Of a stretch of DNA of 35,484 nucleotides, positions 8,866 through 17,848 are shown piece after piece. The notes beneath the pieces were generated by a model that did not search any database, had not been told where the DNA came from, and saw only the letters and a program-made list of their open reading frames with translations. The position numbers and the translations under genes are program-made. Origin of the DNA: an uncultured Saprospiraceae bacterium (GTDB taxonomy: Bacteria > Bacteroidota > Bacteroidia > Chitinophagales > Saprospiraceae); the NCBI GenBank assembly GCA_937973995.1, contig CALJIQ010000531.1:1-35484 (forward strand), written 5' to 3'. Within the stretch, counting starts at the first letter, position 1; every line of letters starts with the position of its first letter.

Positions 8866-9792
8866 ATGATAAAAGAACAATACACGACTTGGATAAAAGA
8901 AGAGGCAAAACGACTAGGTTTTGATGGTATTGGTATTGCCAAAGCAGCGCGATTGGATAAAGAAGCTAAACAATTAGAAAGATGGTTGAATAAAGGCTAT
9001 CATGGAAAAATGGGGTATATGGAAAATTATTTTGATAAGCGGGTAGATCCCACCTTACTAGTCCCCGGTGCAAAATCAGTCATTTCCTTAACCTATAATT
9101 ATTTTACAGAAGAAGAGCAAAAAGATCCTTCCGCCCCCAAAATATCAAAATATGCCTATGGGAAAGATTACCATAAAGTCATCAAGAATAAACTGAAAGA
9201 ATTTCTCTATAATTTGACAGAAAAAATGGGAGAAATAAGCGGTCGTTGTTTTGTGGATTCCGCACCTGTATTAGAAAGGGATTGGGCTAAAAAAAGTGGA
9301 TTGGGTTGGATTGGCAAAAACACCCTACTGATTCATCCTAAAAAAGGCTCTTATTTCTTTTTGGCGGAATTAATCATTGATGTAGAACTAGTACCAGATG
9401 ACCCTATAAAAGATTATTGTGGTACCTGCACCCGCTGTATAGACGCCTGTCCAACAGAAGCGATCAGTCCAAAAGGATACGTAGTAGATGGCAGTAAGTG
9501 CATTTCTTATTTTACCATAGAATTAAAAGAGCAAATTCCAACTACTTACAAGGGTAAATTTGAGGATTGGATGTTCGGCTGTGATATTTGTCAAGAGGTC
9601 TGTCCGTGGAATCGGTTTTCCACTTCACATGAAGAAGCGCAATTCCAGCCTACTACCGAATTATTAGAAATGACTAAAGCGGAGTGGAAAGAAATTACAG
9701 AAGAGGTATTCAAAAAAGTATTCAAGCAATCTGCCGTCAAGCGAACAAAGTACGCTGGCTTAAAACGAAATATTGATTTTTTATATGAATAG
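8866..9792 (+). CDS. queG: Epoxyqueuosine reductase QueG
   Basis: QueG catalyses the last step of queuosine synthesis in tRNA, reducing epoxyqueuosine to queuosine with cobalamin and two [4Fe-4S] clusters in the cytoplasm. The N-terminal DUF1730-type domain ends near the [12 protein letters not shown] motif, where D131 is the predicted general acid. The ferredoxin region has C185, C188, C191, C195 ([12 protein letters not shown]) and C212, C239, C242, C246 ([10 protein letters not shown]), enough for both clusters. At 308 residues it lacks the C-terminal HEAT-like extension of the ~380-residue E. coli and B. subtilis forms. I recall the short form as usual in Bacteroidota. The ATG at 8866 gives the expected N-terminus. 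The gene is followed by an octamer hairpin with a T-run. Confidence 0.95.
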   Translation: MIKEQYTTWIKEEAKRLGFDGIGIAKAARLDKEAKQLERWLNKGYHGKMGYMENYFDKRVDPTLLVPGAKSVISLTYNYFTEEEQKDPSAPKISKYAYGKDYHKVIKNKLKEFLYNLTEKMGEISGRCFVDSAPVLERDWAKKSGLGWIGKNTLLIHPKKGSYFFLAELIIDVELVPDDPIKDYCGTCTRCIDACPTEAISPKGYVVDGSKCISYFTIELKEQIPTTYKGKFEDWMFGCDICQEVCPWNRFSTSHEEAQFQPTTELLEMTKAEWKEITEEVFKKVFKQSAVKRTKYAGLKRNIDFLYE

Positions 9793-9880
9793 GCGTTATG
9801 GCATTGTGGCACTATGGCATTGTGGATAAACACCATAATGCCGTAGTGCCACAACGCCATAACGCCATAACGCCTTTTTT
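9791..9880 (+). terminator. Octamer-array inverted repeat with T-run after queG
   Basis: The left arm 9791-9825 is a run of octamers such as GTTATGGC, ATTGTGGC, ACTATGGC. The right arm 9831-9875 is the complementary series with one extra octamer. TTTTTT follows, so this copy looks like a rho-independent terminator for queG. It ends only a few bases before the fluC ATG at 9884, so it covers that gene's whole upstream region. Confidence 0.8.
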
Positions 9881-9883
9881 CTC

Positions 9884-10246
9884 ATGCAATCTTTCCTAGC
9901 AGTATTCATAGGAGGAGGACTCGGAAGTATTTGTAGGTATGGAATCGCTAGAATCCTACAGCCTTTCGAGTTCGTATTTCCGTGGGCAACCTTTGTGGCT
10001 AATCTAATAAGTTGTATAGTATTAGGAGGTCTGATTGGCTGGTTCATGAAAAACGCTACTCAAGACGCTATCAAACTATTGTGGCTAACTGGATTTTGCG
10101 GTGGCTTTAGCACCTTTTCTACCTTTACGTATGAGACTTATGCTCTTTTGCAGGAGGGGAATTATTTCTATGCCTGTACGAATATCTGTTTAAGTTTACT
10201 TGTTTGTTTGGTAGGTATTTGGTTGGGCTTAAAACTTGTTCCATAA
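9884..10246 (+). CDS. crcB: Fluoride channel FluC (CrcB family)
   Basis: FluC is a small inner-membrane protein that forms dual-topology dimers and lets fluoride leave the cell. The 120-residue length, four hydrophobic segments, GGGLGSICRYG at the N-terminus (G11, G14, R18), N40 in the second helix and the GFCGGFSTFSTF motif (70-81, including F75 and F78) fit the family. No fluoride riboswitch is visible upstream, because that space is taken by the octamer hairpin. The start ATG gives a complete first helix. Confidence 0.95.
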   Translation: MQSFLAVFIGGGLGSICRYGIARILQPFEFVFPWATFVANLISCIVLGGLIGWFMKNATQDAIKLLWLTGFCGGFSTFSTFTYETYALLQEGNYFYACTNICLSLLVCLVGIWLGLKLVP

Positions 10247-10533
10247 CTTGCCCATCTTTTTTTTCTTTTTTAATACAAGAGAATACTTTGGTTCGGTTTT
10301 TGTTCATCCTATACCAGTATTGATAATTGATATTACTCCCTTCAATACTTCTTTTAGTACTCACGAGATAAATATTGGCTAAGAGAAGTTCTTTTCCATC
10401 TTTCGTAGCATTTTATATTTTTTATATTAAAAATTATAAAATATCAAAAAATTGGTAGATATTTGCAACACTGCAAAATTATCATTCCACGAAAGATCGC
10501 AAAATTGTCACTTTTTATATTGAATATAGGGTG
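10247..10533. other. AT-rich non-coding stretch after fluC
   Basis: No gene or strong hairpin was seen. It contains two similar copies of GCAAAATTrTCAy (about 10473 and 10499) 26 bases apart. These could be a pair of protein-binding half-sites, but the evidence is slight. Confidence 0.35.
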
Positions 10534-10595
10534 AGTGTTTGTTCATAGTTTTTGTTTTTATCTTGTCCCCCGATTTATTCGGGGGTGTTTTTTTT
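10534..10595 (+). ncRNA. Candidate small RNA or terminator module, copy 1
   Basis: A T-rich leader that begins AGTGTTTGTTCATAGT runs for 33 bases into TTGTCCC, then a perfect 7-bp hairpin (CCCCCGA at 10567-10573, TCGGGGG at 10579-10585) and a TGTTTTTTTT tail. The same leader with a different hairpin is found at 10659. There is no coding frame. A short stable RNA is inferred. The alternative is a duplicated terminator. Confidence 0.45.
10567..10595 (+). terminator. Intrinsic terminator of module 1
   Basis: A GC-rich 7-bp stem with a TTTAT loop is followed by a T-rich tail of ten bases, a textbook rho-independent terminator on the plus strand. Confidence 0.85.
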
Positions 10596-10658
10596 CTCCA
10601 AAGAAAAAAAACTAATACAACAAGATAATCGAGGAACTCATCCGACTTGCAAAAAATT

Positions 10659-10725
10659 AGTGTTTGTTCATAGTGTTTGTTTTTTGTTTTGTCCCTGTCA
10701 ATAAACCTTGACAGGGTTTTTTTTT
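10659..10725 (+). ncRNA. Candidate small RNA or terminator module, copy 2
   Basis: This repeats the leader of copy 1 (AGTGTTTGTTCATAGT, then T-rich sequence to TTTTGTCCC) 125 bases downstream. A different hairpin follows (CCCTGTCAA at 10693-10701, TTGACAGGG at 10708-10716) with nine Ts. The leader is conserved while the stem sequence is changed but still paired, which argues for function at the RNA level. Confidence 0.45.
10693..10725 (+). terminator. Intrinsic terminator of module 2
   Basis: A perfect 9-bp stem with a 6-base loop is followed by nine consecutive Ts. Confidence 0.87.
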
Positions 10726-10748
10726 GCCCCTAATTAGCACCTACCTTC

Positions 10749-10779
10749 TTGGTTATTGAATTAGAGCAGCTTATTTTTG
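10749..10779 (+). promoter_or_regulatory. Bacteroidota-type promoter for pdxH
   Basis: TTG (10749-10751), a 20-base spacer and TATTTTTG (10772-10779) fit the -33/-7 consensus TTG ... TAnnTTTG of Bacteroidota sigma-ABfr. The start site would fall near 10784, leaving a leader of about 75 bases. Confidence 0.6.
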
Positions 10780-10802
10780 TTTGATTAGTTCTACTACTAG
10801 TA

Positions 10803-10830
10803 TTGCCTCGCAAGCTCGGCAGCGAGCGAT
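10803..10830. repeat. Short REP-like palindrome
   Basis: CTCGC (10807-10811) pairs with GCGAG (10822-10826). The 15-base string TTGCCTCGCAAGCTC (10803-10817) recurs on the other strand at 17988-18002 and is loosely echoed near 8580-8600, so it may be a dispersed palindrome. It lies in the pdxH leader. Confidence 0.35.
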
Positions 10831-10859
10831 CTTGCTCCAACTATATATAGATTAATCTA

Positions 10860-11513
10860 ATGGCTGTTAATAACAAACTAATTGCAAATTTAAGGGAAGA
10901 CTATAAAGCAAAGACCATGGATGTGCAAGATATGCTAGCTCATCCCATTCAGCAATTTGAAATATGGTTTCAAGAAGCGTTAGCTGCAAATATTAAAGAA
11001 GCGAATGCAATGACTTTAGCAACGGTTACGAAGCAGTCTCCAAGTGCTAGAATCGTCTTATTGAAAGGAGTGGATCAAAAAGGATTTTACTTTTATACGA
11101 ATTATAACAGTAAAAAAGGAAAGGAAATAAAAGCAAATCCTAAAGTAGCCCTTGTCTTTTTTTGGAAAGAATTAGAACGACAAGTGCGAGTGGAAGGGAC
11201 CATTAAAAAAATAAGCAAAAAGAAATCGACTCTTTATTTTCAAAGTCGCCCAAAAGGAAGTCAAATTGGGGCTTGGGCTTCCCCACAAAGTACGGTTATT
11301 CCAGATAGAAAAATCTTATCCGATAATTATCAGGCCCTAGAAAATCAATATAAAGACAAAGACCTATTACCACTACCACCTAATTGGGGTGGCTACTGTA
11401 TCCAGCCTCACTATATTGAATTTTGGCAGGGTCGGAGTAGTAGAATGCATGATCGAATTTGTTATACTTTAAAAAGTCGAAACAAATGGGTCATTGAGCG
11501 ACTTGCACCATAA
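10860..11513 (+). CDS. pdxH: Pyridoxamine 5'-phosphate oxidase PdxH
   Basis: PdxH uses FMN and oxygen to oxidise pyridoxine or pyridoxamine phosphate to pyridoxal phosphate, the last step of vitamin B6 synthesis and salvage. The 217-residue length is standard. Family motifs are present: ARIVLLKGVDQKGFYFYTNY (FMN phosphate region), ANPKVALVFFWKELERQVRVEG, SRPKGSQIGAWAS, and the C-terminal PPNWGGYCIQPHYIEFWQGR with RMHDRI. The stop is 17 bases before the next ATG, so it is probably cotranscribed with the nucleotidyltransferase. A TTG-N20-TATTTTTG promoter lies 80 bases upstream. Confidence 0.96.
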   Translation: MAVNNKLIANLREDYKAKTMDVQDMLAHPIQQFEIWFQEALAANIKEANAMTLATVTKQSPSARIVLLKGVDQKGFYFYTNYNSKKGKEIKANPKVALVFFWKELERQVRVEGTIKKISKKKSTLYFQSRPKGSQIGAWASPQSTVIPDRKILSDNYQALENQYKDKDLLPLPPNWGGYCIQPHYIEFWQGRSSRMHDRICYTLKSRNKWVIERLAP

Positions 11514-11530
11514 CGAAGAACGGAAGTATA

Positions 11531-12526
11531 ATGAAAGCTATTATTCCTGTTGCTGGGGTTGGAACACGCCTTCGCCCCCTTACTTATACACAACCTAAAC
11601 CCTTGATACCGGTAGCTGGTAAACCGATCATTGCCTTTATCATAGATCAGTTATTATCCGTAGGCGTTAAGGAATTTGTTTTTGTGATTGGTTACTTAGG
11701 GGAGAAAATTAGAGATTACGTTGAATCGCAATATCCTTCTTTAAATATGCAATTTGTAGAGCAAGAAACTAGAGAAGGTTCTGGTCATGCGATCTGGACT
11801 GCAAAAAAAACACTCAAAAATACAGAAGAGGTCATCATTGTTTTCGGTGACTCTATTGTAGATATTGATCTAAAGAAATTTATAAATACCCCTCATTCCT
11901 GCTTAGCGACTAGAAAGGTAGAAGATCCTCGAGAATTTGGCATTGTCGAATTCGATGAGGAAGGCATTGTCAATAAACTAGTAGAAAAACCTACCATTCC
12001 TAAATCTAATACTGCTATGGTAGGGCTTTATAAAATCAAAGAAGTACCACTATTATTAAAAGCACTTAATTACAATATCAAAAAGAATAAACGAACGGGC
12101 GAAGAATTTCCTTTGACAGATGCCTTGATGCGCATGATTGATAAAGGTGCTATTTTCAGTACGATGGATGTAAATAATTGGTTTGACTGCGGGAAGATTG
12201 AAATCCTATTAGAAACGAATGCTATCTTATTAGACAAGGAGGGCTATGCATCTGCTAATCTTCCCCTTTATGAAAACTCGATCATCATCAATCCTGTGAG
12301 TATCGGTAAGAACTGTACCATCAAGAATTCTATTATTGGGCCACATGTAACCATCGGAAATAATACGAGCGTAGATTATTCCATCATCAAAAATTCTATT
12401 ATTGGAAATTACGCTTCTATCAAAGAGGTGGTATTACAAAAATCAGTGGTAGGAAATGACGCAGGCATTACAGGGCTACGTCAGAGTTTAAATATCGGAG
12501 ATAATACGGAGATTGATTTTAGTTGA
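11531..12526 (+). CDS. Sugar-phosphate nucleotidyltransferase with left-handed beta-helix tail
   Basis: The N-terminal domain is a Rossmann-like nucleotidyltransferase with the signature GVGTRLRPLT (residues 9-18) and QPKPLIPVAGKP, which activate a sugar phosphate with an NTP. VFGDSIVDID is the metal-binding acidic motif. From about residue 245 the protein shows hexapeptide-type repeats (NSIIGPHVTIGNNTSVDYS, KNSIIGNYASI) of a left-handed beta-helix, as in RmlA-long, GlmU-like or GDP-mannose pyrophosphorylase relatives. The exact sugar and nucleotide cannot be decided by eye; glucose-1-phosphate thymidylyl- or uridylyltransferase and mannose-1-phosphate guanylyltransferase are all possible. 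It is the second gene after pdxH. Its stop codon runs straight into a hairpin shared with infB. Confidence 0.9.
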   Translation: MKAIIPVAGVGTRLRPLTYTQPKPLIPVAGKPIIAFIIDQLLSVGVKEFVFVIGYLGEKIRDYVESQYPSLNMQFVEQETREGSGHAIWTAKKTLKNTEEVIIVFGDSIVDIDLKKFINTPHSCLATRKVEDPREFGIVEFDEEGIVNKLVEKPTIPKSNTAMVGLYKIKEVPLLLKALNYNIKKNKRTGEEFPLTDALMRMIDKGAIFSTMDVNNWFDCGKIEILLETNAILLDKEGYASANLPLYENSIIINPVSIGKNCTIKNSIIGPHVTIGNNTSVDYSIIKNSIIGNYASIKEVVLQKSVVGNDAGITGLRQSLNIGDNTEIDFS

Positions 12527-12577
12527 TTTGGTGATTGGTGATTGGATTACTAGTCACCAATCACCAGTCACCCAATT
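12524..12577. terminator. Heptamer inverted repeat between convergent genes
   Basis: GATTGGT-type heptamers (about 12525-12545) face TCACCAA, TCACCAG and TCACCCA (12554-12574) in mirror image. The repeat overlaps the TGA of the nucleotidyltransferase and the TAA of infB, so the whole 49-base gap is one hairpin. A bidirectional terminator is the simplest reading. Confidence 0.75.
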
Positions 12578-15500
12578 AAGACCTTTTCTTCTTGATAGAT
12601 TGAAGCGTCTGTTTGATTTCTATGATTTCATAGACTTCGATCACATCTCCCACTTTAATATCGTTGAAGTTCTTAATAGTAACACCACATTCCATTCCAT
12701 TCTTCACTTCTTTTGCATCATCTTTGAACCGCTTCAATGAGCTAATTTCACCATGTACCCCTTCTTTCGTTGGATAGATGACAATACCATTTCTAATTAA
12801 TCGGATATTGGCATTTCTCATCACTTTCCCATCGGTTACATAACTACCTGCCACGGTGCCCACTTTACTAATTTTATAAACTTCCCTTACTTCTACCTCA
12901 CCCAATATTTTCTCTTCTTTCGTTGGTTCCAGTAATCCTTCAATCGCAGAGCGTATCTCCTCAATGGCTTCATAGATAATAGAGTAAGACTTGATTTCTA
13001 CTCCTTCCCTTTCAGCTAATTTCCTGGCACCTAAAGATGGTCTTACTTGGAAACCTATAATAATTGCATCCGAAGCGGAGGCCAATAATACATCCGATTC
13101 AATAATCTGTCCTACCGCTTTATGGATAACGTTTACTTGAACAGATTCGATAGATTGTTTGATTAAGGAATCCGATAAGGCTTCGATAGAACCATCCACA
13201 TCACCTTTCACAATCAAGTTCAGTTCTTTGAAATTACCTAATGCTAATCTTCTACCAATCTCATCTAAACTAATTCGCTTATTCGCTCTATTCGTTTGTT
13301 CTCTAGATATTTGTGCGCGTTTAGATGCAATTTGTCGTGCTTCTGGCTCGCTCTCTGTTTCTTTAAATTTCTCTCCTGCTTGAGGAGCACCACTTAGCCC
13401 TAAAACTAGTACGGGAGTAGAAGGACCTGCCACTTCAATTCGCTTTCCTCTTTCATTAAACATCGCCTTTACCTTACCAGAATGCGAACCCGCAACAACT
13501 GGATCTCCAATATTCAAAGTACCATTGGAAACTAATGCTTTCGCTACATATCCTCGACCTTTATCTAAAGAAGCCTCTAAAATAACTCCTGAAGAAGTCC
13601 GATTAGGATTAGCTTTTAATTCTAACATTTCTGCTCGTAAAAGCACTTCCTCTAATAGGGAATCAATATTCTGTCCTGTCTTAGCGGATATATCGGTAGA
13701 TTGATATTCGCCGCCCCATTCTTCGATCAATAAATTCATACCAGACAATTCCTGCTTAATTCTTTCTGGGTTAGCACCTGGCTTATCAATCTTATTAATG
13801 GCAAAAACGATAGGCACCCCTGCCGCCTGAGCGTGACTAATGGCTTCTTTTGTTTGAGGCATAATGCTATCATCTGCAGCAATAATGATAACCGCAATAT
13901 CCGTTACTTTCGCACCCCTAGCCCGCATCGCTGTAAAGGCTTCGTGACCCGGTGTATCTAAGAAAGTAATTTTCTTTTTTTCTTCTCCTACAAAAACTTC
14001 ATAAGCACCAATGTGCTGAGTAATTCCCCCTGCCTCTCCATCGGCTACATTGGCTTGTCGGATATGATCTAACAAAGATGTTTTACCATGATCTACGTGC
14101 CCCATTACTGTTACAATCGGAGCTCTTGGTTCTAAATCTTCTGGTGCATCTTCTTCCTCCTCTTCCTCTAGCACTTGTTCCTCTGCCGAAATGAACTCTA
14201 TTTCATGACCAAATTCATCTGCCAGTAATTCGATGATCTCTGCATCCAACCGTTGGTTAATAGAAACAATCACCCCCAAATTCATACAAGTGGTGATAAC
14301 ATCCGTTACCTCAATCTCCATTAAACTAGCTAACTCTGAAACGGAAACGAACTCAGTTAGCTGCAATTTCGTATCAATCTTCTCCATTTCCTGCATCTCC
14401 TCCTTCTTCCGCATAGTCTCCCGCTTATCTCTCCGAATCCGCTGGCGTTTTTTTCCACCCCCGCCCTGTAAACGGGCCATAGTAGATTTGATCTTATCTT
14501 CTATCTCCTTTTGAGAAACTTCTTTTACTTCATCTCTTCTACCTCTACCCTTTCTGCCCTGATTCTGTCTATTTCCTCCTCCTCCTCCAGGACGATTATT
14601 TGGCCTACGACCTCCTCCTCCACCTTGTCCTTGTCCTTGTCCAGAGCCAGGTCCTCGTCCTTGACTCGGACCCCGTCCTTGCCCTTGCTGCTGTCGTTGC
14701 TGTCCACCTGGATTTTCTACTTTCTTCCTAGTACGTTTTCTTTTTCTCGAACGGGTATTGTCAGAAGAAGCAACTGGCTTAGAAGCCTCTGGCTTCTTCT
14801 CAAATTGCTTCATATCAATCTTACCCATTATTTTCGTTCCCTTTAATTTGGGAGCTTCTGCACGGAAAACTTTATTGGAAGGTTTAGGTGTTTCTTTACT
14901 GGCTGTCCCTTCTTTTGGATCTGAAGGCTTTTGATTGGTAGGTACCTCTTTAGCTGGCTTAGCCGCTGGTTTTTTATCACTCTTTGACTGCTTATCAGCA
15001 GACTTTTCCGTTTCAGCTTTAGGCTTTGCTGTTTTTTTACTAGCTGGCTTATCTTTTGATGCCTTTGGCGCTTCCGCTACTGGCTTGTCTTTTTTCTTTG
15101 CTTTAGCTGGTTTCTTCGCCTCTAAATCTATTTTACCAACTACGGTTAAAGCAGGAGCTGCTGGTTCTTTCACCACGGGTTCTTCTGCAACAGGCTCTTT
15201 AGCTGTAGGTGCTTTTGGTTCCTCCTTAGGTTTTTCTTCTACTTTTTCCTTGACTTCTTCTTTTGCTTCCACTACAGGAGGTACTGGTGCAGCTTCCGGT
15301 TCAGGTTGAACCGTTGGTTCCATTTTAACTTCAGGCTCGGGTTGAACCACTGGTTCTGGTGCTTGAACTACCTCTGGCTCAGGTGTTGGCTCCGGCTCAC
15401 TAACTGGTTCCACCACTTTAGTGGGAACTGCAATAGACTCCTTCTTAGTTATTGGTCGAGTTCCAATAATCAATTGATCTGCTTTTTCCTTTATCGCAAC

Positions 15501-15659
15501 GGACTCGCTGAACTCTTCATATAGCTTAGCTTCCATTTCATCCGTTAACTTGGCAGTAGGTTTATCCACAACATCAAAACCACTGTCATTTAGAAAATCT
15601 ACAATGGTGGATGTTCCTACATTTAATTCCTTTGCTACCTTAATAAGACGTTTTGCCAT
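12576..15659 (-). CDS. infB: Translation initiation factor IF-2
   Basis: IF-2 is the GTPase that brings fMet-tRNA to the 30S subunit and promotes joining of the 50S. The 1027-residue protein starts with an IF2_N-type helix ([20 protein letters not shown]). A long disordered region follows, first Pro/Glu/Lys-rich (about 60-280), then a Gly/Gln/Arg-rich tract (about 316-373). The GTPase domain has GHVDHGKT at 520-527, DTPGH and NKID. Domains II, III and the C-terminal tRNA-binding domain follow and are intact. It is the last gene of rimP-nusA-infB. A gap of 218 bases with its own candidate promoter separates it from nusA. Confidence 0.98.
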   Translation of the reverse strand: MAKRLIKVAKELNVGTSTIVDFLNDSGFDVVDKPTAKLTDEMEAKLYEEFSESVAIKEKADQLIIGTRPITKKESIAVPTKVVEPVSEPEPTPEPEVVQAPEPVVQPEPEVKMEPTVQPEPEAAPVPPVVEAKEEVKEKVEEKPKEEPKAPTAKEPVAEEPVVKEPAAPALTVVGKIDLEAKKPAKAKKKDKPVAEAPKASKDKPASKKTAKPKAETEKSADKQSKSDKKPAAKPAKEVPTNQKPSDPKEGTASKETPKPSNKVFRAEAPKLKGTKIMGKIDMKQFEKKPEASKPVASSDNTRSRKRKRTRKKVENPGGQQRQQQGQGRGPSQGRGPGSGQGQGQGGGGGRRPNNRPGGGGGNRQNQGRKGRGRRDEVKEVSQKEIEDKIKSTMARLQGGGGKKRQRIRRDKRETMRKKEEMQEMEKIDTKLQLTEFVSVSELASLMEIEVTDVITTCMNLGVIVSINQRLDAEIIELLADEFGHEIEFISAEEQVLEEEEEEDAPEDLEPRAPIVTVMGHVDHGKTSLLDHIRQANVADGEAGGITQHIGAYEVFVGEEKKKITFLDTPGHEAFTAMRARGAKVTDIAVIIIAADDSIMPQTKEAISHAQAAGVPIVFAINKIDKPGANPERIKQELSGMNLLIEEWGGEYQSTDISAKTGQNIDSLLEEVLLRAEMLELKANPNRTSSGVILEASLDKGRGYVAKALVSNGTLNIGDPVVAGSHSGKVKAMFNERGKRIEVAGPSTPVLVLGLSGAPQAGEKFKETESEPEARQIASKRAQISREQTNRANKRISLDEIGRRLALGNFKELNLIVKGDVDGSIEALSDSLIKQSIESVQVNVIHKAVGQIIESDVLLASASDAIIIGFQVRPSLGARKLAEREGVEIKSYSIIYEAIEEIRSAIEGLLEPTKEEKILGEVEVREVYKISKVGTVAGSYVTDGKVMRNANIRLIRNGIVIYPTKEGVHGEISSLKRFKDDAKEVKNGMECGVTIKNFNDIKVGDVIEVYEIIEIKQTLQSIKKKRS

Positions 15660-15801
15660 TCAAATCTTTTTCCCAGTAAAATGGGAGTTAACAAAATTAA
15701 TTTATATGGGGAGGTGAAATTTAGCATATTACTAAGTCAAACACCCCATGAAATTAATACTTTCTTGGTGTTATTTAGTCCTAATAGATCCAATTTCGCC
15801 G

Positions 15802-15809
15802 CAAAGGTA
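15802..15809 (-). promoter_or_regulatory. -7 box upstream of infB
   Basis: The minus strand reads TACCTTTG here, matching TAnnTTTG, followed by CGGCG. No convincing TTG sits at the expected distance. The start site would be near 15795, giving a ~135-base infB leader, so infB may be expressed partly independently of nusA. Confidence 0.4.
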
Positions 15810-15877
15810 AAGGAAAACAGTTGTTCGACTACATTTACAGCATATAAATTGATTTAAGAGCTTGACTAAAATAATTA

Positions 15878-17194
15878 TTATTCTCCTCCTTCTTCCTCAT
15901 CCTCTTCAAATTCTGCTTTTAATACCTTTAATACTTCTTGAATTGTTTCTTCCTCTAAATCTGTTCTTCTGACTAATTCTCTAATATCTAATTTCAGGAC
16001 ACTTTTAGCAGTATCACAACCTATCGCTTTTAACTCATCAATGATCCAATCTTCAATTTCATCCGCGAATTCATCTAAGTCCACATCATCTATTTCGGTT
16101 ACTGTGTCATCTTCTCTATACACATCTATTTCAAAGCCCGTTAATCTACTGGCTAATTTAATATTAGTACCTCCTTTTCCAATAGCCAAGGACACTTGAT
16201 CTGGCTTTAAGAATACCGCTGCTCTTTTTTGTCCTACTGCTGCGTTTTCGCCTTCCCCTTCTTCTCCTTCTACTTCCGCTGGTTGTCCGTTATCTAACTC
16301 GATACTGCTTACTCTAGCAGGTGTTAAAGATCGCTGGATTAGCAACGAATCATTATTGGTATAATTAATAATGTCAATATTTTCATTCTTTAATTCTCGT
16401 ACAATCCCGTGAATCCGAGAACCCTTCATCCCCACACAAGCACCAACTGGATCAATTCGATCATCATAAGACTCCACGGCTACTTTCGCTCTTTCACCAG
16501 GAATTCTCACTATATTTTTAATGGTAATTAATCCATCCTCAATTTCTGGCACCTCTTGTTCTAGTAATTTCGCTAAGAAATCATTATCCGTTCGGGATAA
16601 AATTACTACGGGATTGTTATTTTTCATTTCCACCCGCTTGATAACGGCTTTTACCATATCCCCCTTTCTCAAAAAATCTGCTTGTATCATTTCTTTTCTG
16701 GGCATCGTTAATTCATGCCCCGTAATATCGTCTAAAACTAGAATTTCTCTCTTTAAAATCTGATGTACTTCACAATGTACGATCTCTCCTACTCGCTCCA
16801 TATATTGTTTGTAAATCTCATCCTTCTCCAGTTCCATAATTCTAGAAACCAAGGTCTGACGTGCCGCCATAATCGCTCTTCGTCCAAAGTCTTTTAAGTG
16901 TAATTGCTCATAGCACTCCTCCCCTATTTCATATTCATCATCAATACTCAGTGCCTCAGATACAGAAATTTGGCTACGCTCATCCGTTACCTCCCCATCT
17001 GGCACTATATCTCGTACCCGCCACAATTCCAAATCACCTTTGGTGGTATTGACAATCACATCAAAGTTTTCATCAGAACCAAATTTCTTTTTAATTAAGG
17101 TTCTAAAAACATCTTCTAAAACCCGAACCATAGTCGGTCTGTCAATGTTCTTTCCCGTTTTAAACTCCGAGAAAGTATCAGCAAGATTCATCAT
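15878..17194 (-). CDS. nusA: Transcription termination/antitermination factor NusA
   Basis: NusA binds RNA polymerase and modulates pausing, termination and antitermination. The 438-residue protein has the N-terminal polymerase-binding domain (1-~130, with KFGSDENFDVIVNTTKGDLE), an S1 domain (about 135-200), two KH domains (about 210-375, with GACVGMKGSRIHGIVREL and AIGKGGTNIKLASRL) and a short helical C-terminus with a helix-hairpin-helix-like DELKAIGCDTAKSVL. It lacks the duplicated acidic repeats of E. coli NusA. Two ATG codons are adjacent at the start (17194 and 17191). It sits between rimP and infB, the usual order, but a heptamer hairpin occupies the rimP-nusA gap. Confidence 0.97.
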   Translation of the reverse strand: MMNLADTFSEFKTGKNIDRPTMVRVLEDVFRTLIKKKFGSDENFDVIVNTTKGDLELWRVRDIVPDGEVTDERSQISVSEALSIDDEYEIGEECYEQLHLKDFGRRAIMAARQTLVSRIMELEKDEIYKQYMERVGEIVHCEVHQILKREILVLDDITGHELTMPRKEMIQADFLRKGDMVKAVIKRVEMKNNNPVVILSRTDNDFLAKLLEQEVPEIEDGLITIKNIVRIPGERAKVAVESYDDRIDPVGACVGMKGSRIHGIVRELKNENIDIINYTNNDSLLIQRSLTPARVSSIELDNGQPAEVEGEEGEGENAAVGQKRAAVFLKPDQVSLAIGKGGTNIKLASRLTGFEIDVYREDDTVTEIDDVDLDEFADEIEDWIIDELKAIGCDTAKSVLKLDIRELVRRTDLEEETIQEVLKVLKAEFEEDEEEGGE

Positions 17195-17217
17195 CTTGAT
17201 TCAATTTTTTAATTCTT

Positions 17218-17284
17218 TAGGGTCAGGAGTCAGGAGTCAGGGGTCAGAGGGATTTCCTCCTGACTCCTGACCCCTGACTCCTGT
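17218..17284. repeat. Heptamer inverted repeat (GTCAGGA words) inside rimP-nusA
   Basis: GTCAGGA, GTCAGGA, GTCAGGG and GTCAGAG follow with a 7-base period from 17222, and CTCCTGA/CCCCTGA words mirror them from 17254 to 17282. The stem could exceed 24 bp. It begins 7 bases after the rimP stop and ends about 24 bases before the nusA start, so it lies within the expected polycistronic message. Confidence 0.85.
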
Positions 17285-17291
17285 CTCCTAT

Positions 17292-17771
17292 TTATTTAAA
17301 CACAATTTGCACTTTTGCCTTGTCAATTTTCTCTATAGGTATTATTGCCGTTCGCAATTCCTTTATTTTTTTCTTGCCTTGCTTTGTGATGTGTAACTCT
17401 TCTAAGTGGATGGCCGTTTCTTCTACCGCTTTTAAAGTCCCTTTTCTCACTTCTCCGTCTAATAGTTTAACTGTCAATCCTCTACCAATGTTTTTGCGAT
17501 ATTGTCTCACAATTTTTAAGGGTTGATCCAACCCCGGTGAAGATACTTCTAAGGTGTATTTTTCGCCCAACCATTGCTCCTCATCCAAATAACTTTCGAG
17601 GTATCTACTGAGTCGTTGACATTTAGAAATTTCCAGTCCACCATCACTATCCATAAACACTCTTAAGGTGTTGTTTTTTACATTCAACTTGGTCTCTACC
17701 AAGAAGCAATCTTGGAATTCTTCTTCTTCAAATTTTTGTAGTAATAAATCGTTTATTTTCTGCTCTACCAC
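17292..17771 (-). CDS. rimP: Ribosome maturation factor RimP
   Basis: RimP assists 30S subunit maturation. The 159-residue protein shows the family layout: an N-terminal alpha/beta domain with the MDSDGGLEISKCQRLSRYLE segment and the conserved YTLEVSSPGLDQPLK motif, then a small SH3-like C-terminal domain (GRGLTVKLLDGEVRKGTL). The start is GTG; the only upstream in-frame ATG (18 bases up) is followed at once by TAA, so the GTG is the best choice. rimP heads the rimP-nusA-infB cluster and has a strong terminator hairpin 28 bases upstream of its start. Confidence 0.95.
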   Translation of the reverse strand: MVEQKINDLLLQKFEEEEFQDCFLVETKLNVKNNTLRVFMDSDGGLEISKCQRLSRYLESYLDEEQWLGEKYTLEVSSPGLDQPLKIVRQYRKNIGRGLTVKLLDGEVRKGTLKAVEETAIHLEELHITKQGKKKIKELRTAIIPIEKIDKAKVQIVFK

Positions 17772-17798
17772 TAAACAATATATTTACATATGGGCTAT

Positions 17799-17826
17799 AA
17801 AAAAAGAGGGAACTTTTGTTCCCTCT
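17799..17826 (-). terminator. Intrinsic terminator in the rimP leader (candidate attenuator)
   Basis: On the minus strand GAGGGAAC, loop AAAA and GTTCCCTC form a perfect 8-bp stem (extendable by one A-T pair) followed by seven Ts. No minus-strand gene lies upstream for this to terminate. It is 28 bases before the rimP start and about 20 bases after the predicted transcription start. This suggests premature termination control of the nusA operon. Confidence 0.75.
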
Positions 17827-17848
17827 CCCTAGATTCGCTTTCGCTGCG

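Noticed and set aside
9793-9883. Fluoride riboswitch upstream of fluC
   Set aside because: The short gap is fully used by the octamer hairpin and no crcB-motif pseudoknot pattern was seen.
9591-10047. Minus-strand frames overlapping queG, the octamer hairpin and fluC
   Set aside because: They are shadows of well-supported plus-strand genes and translated repeat.
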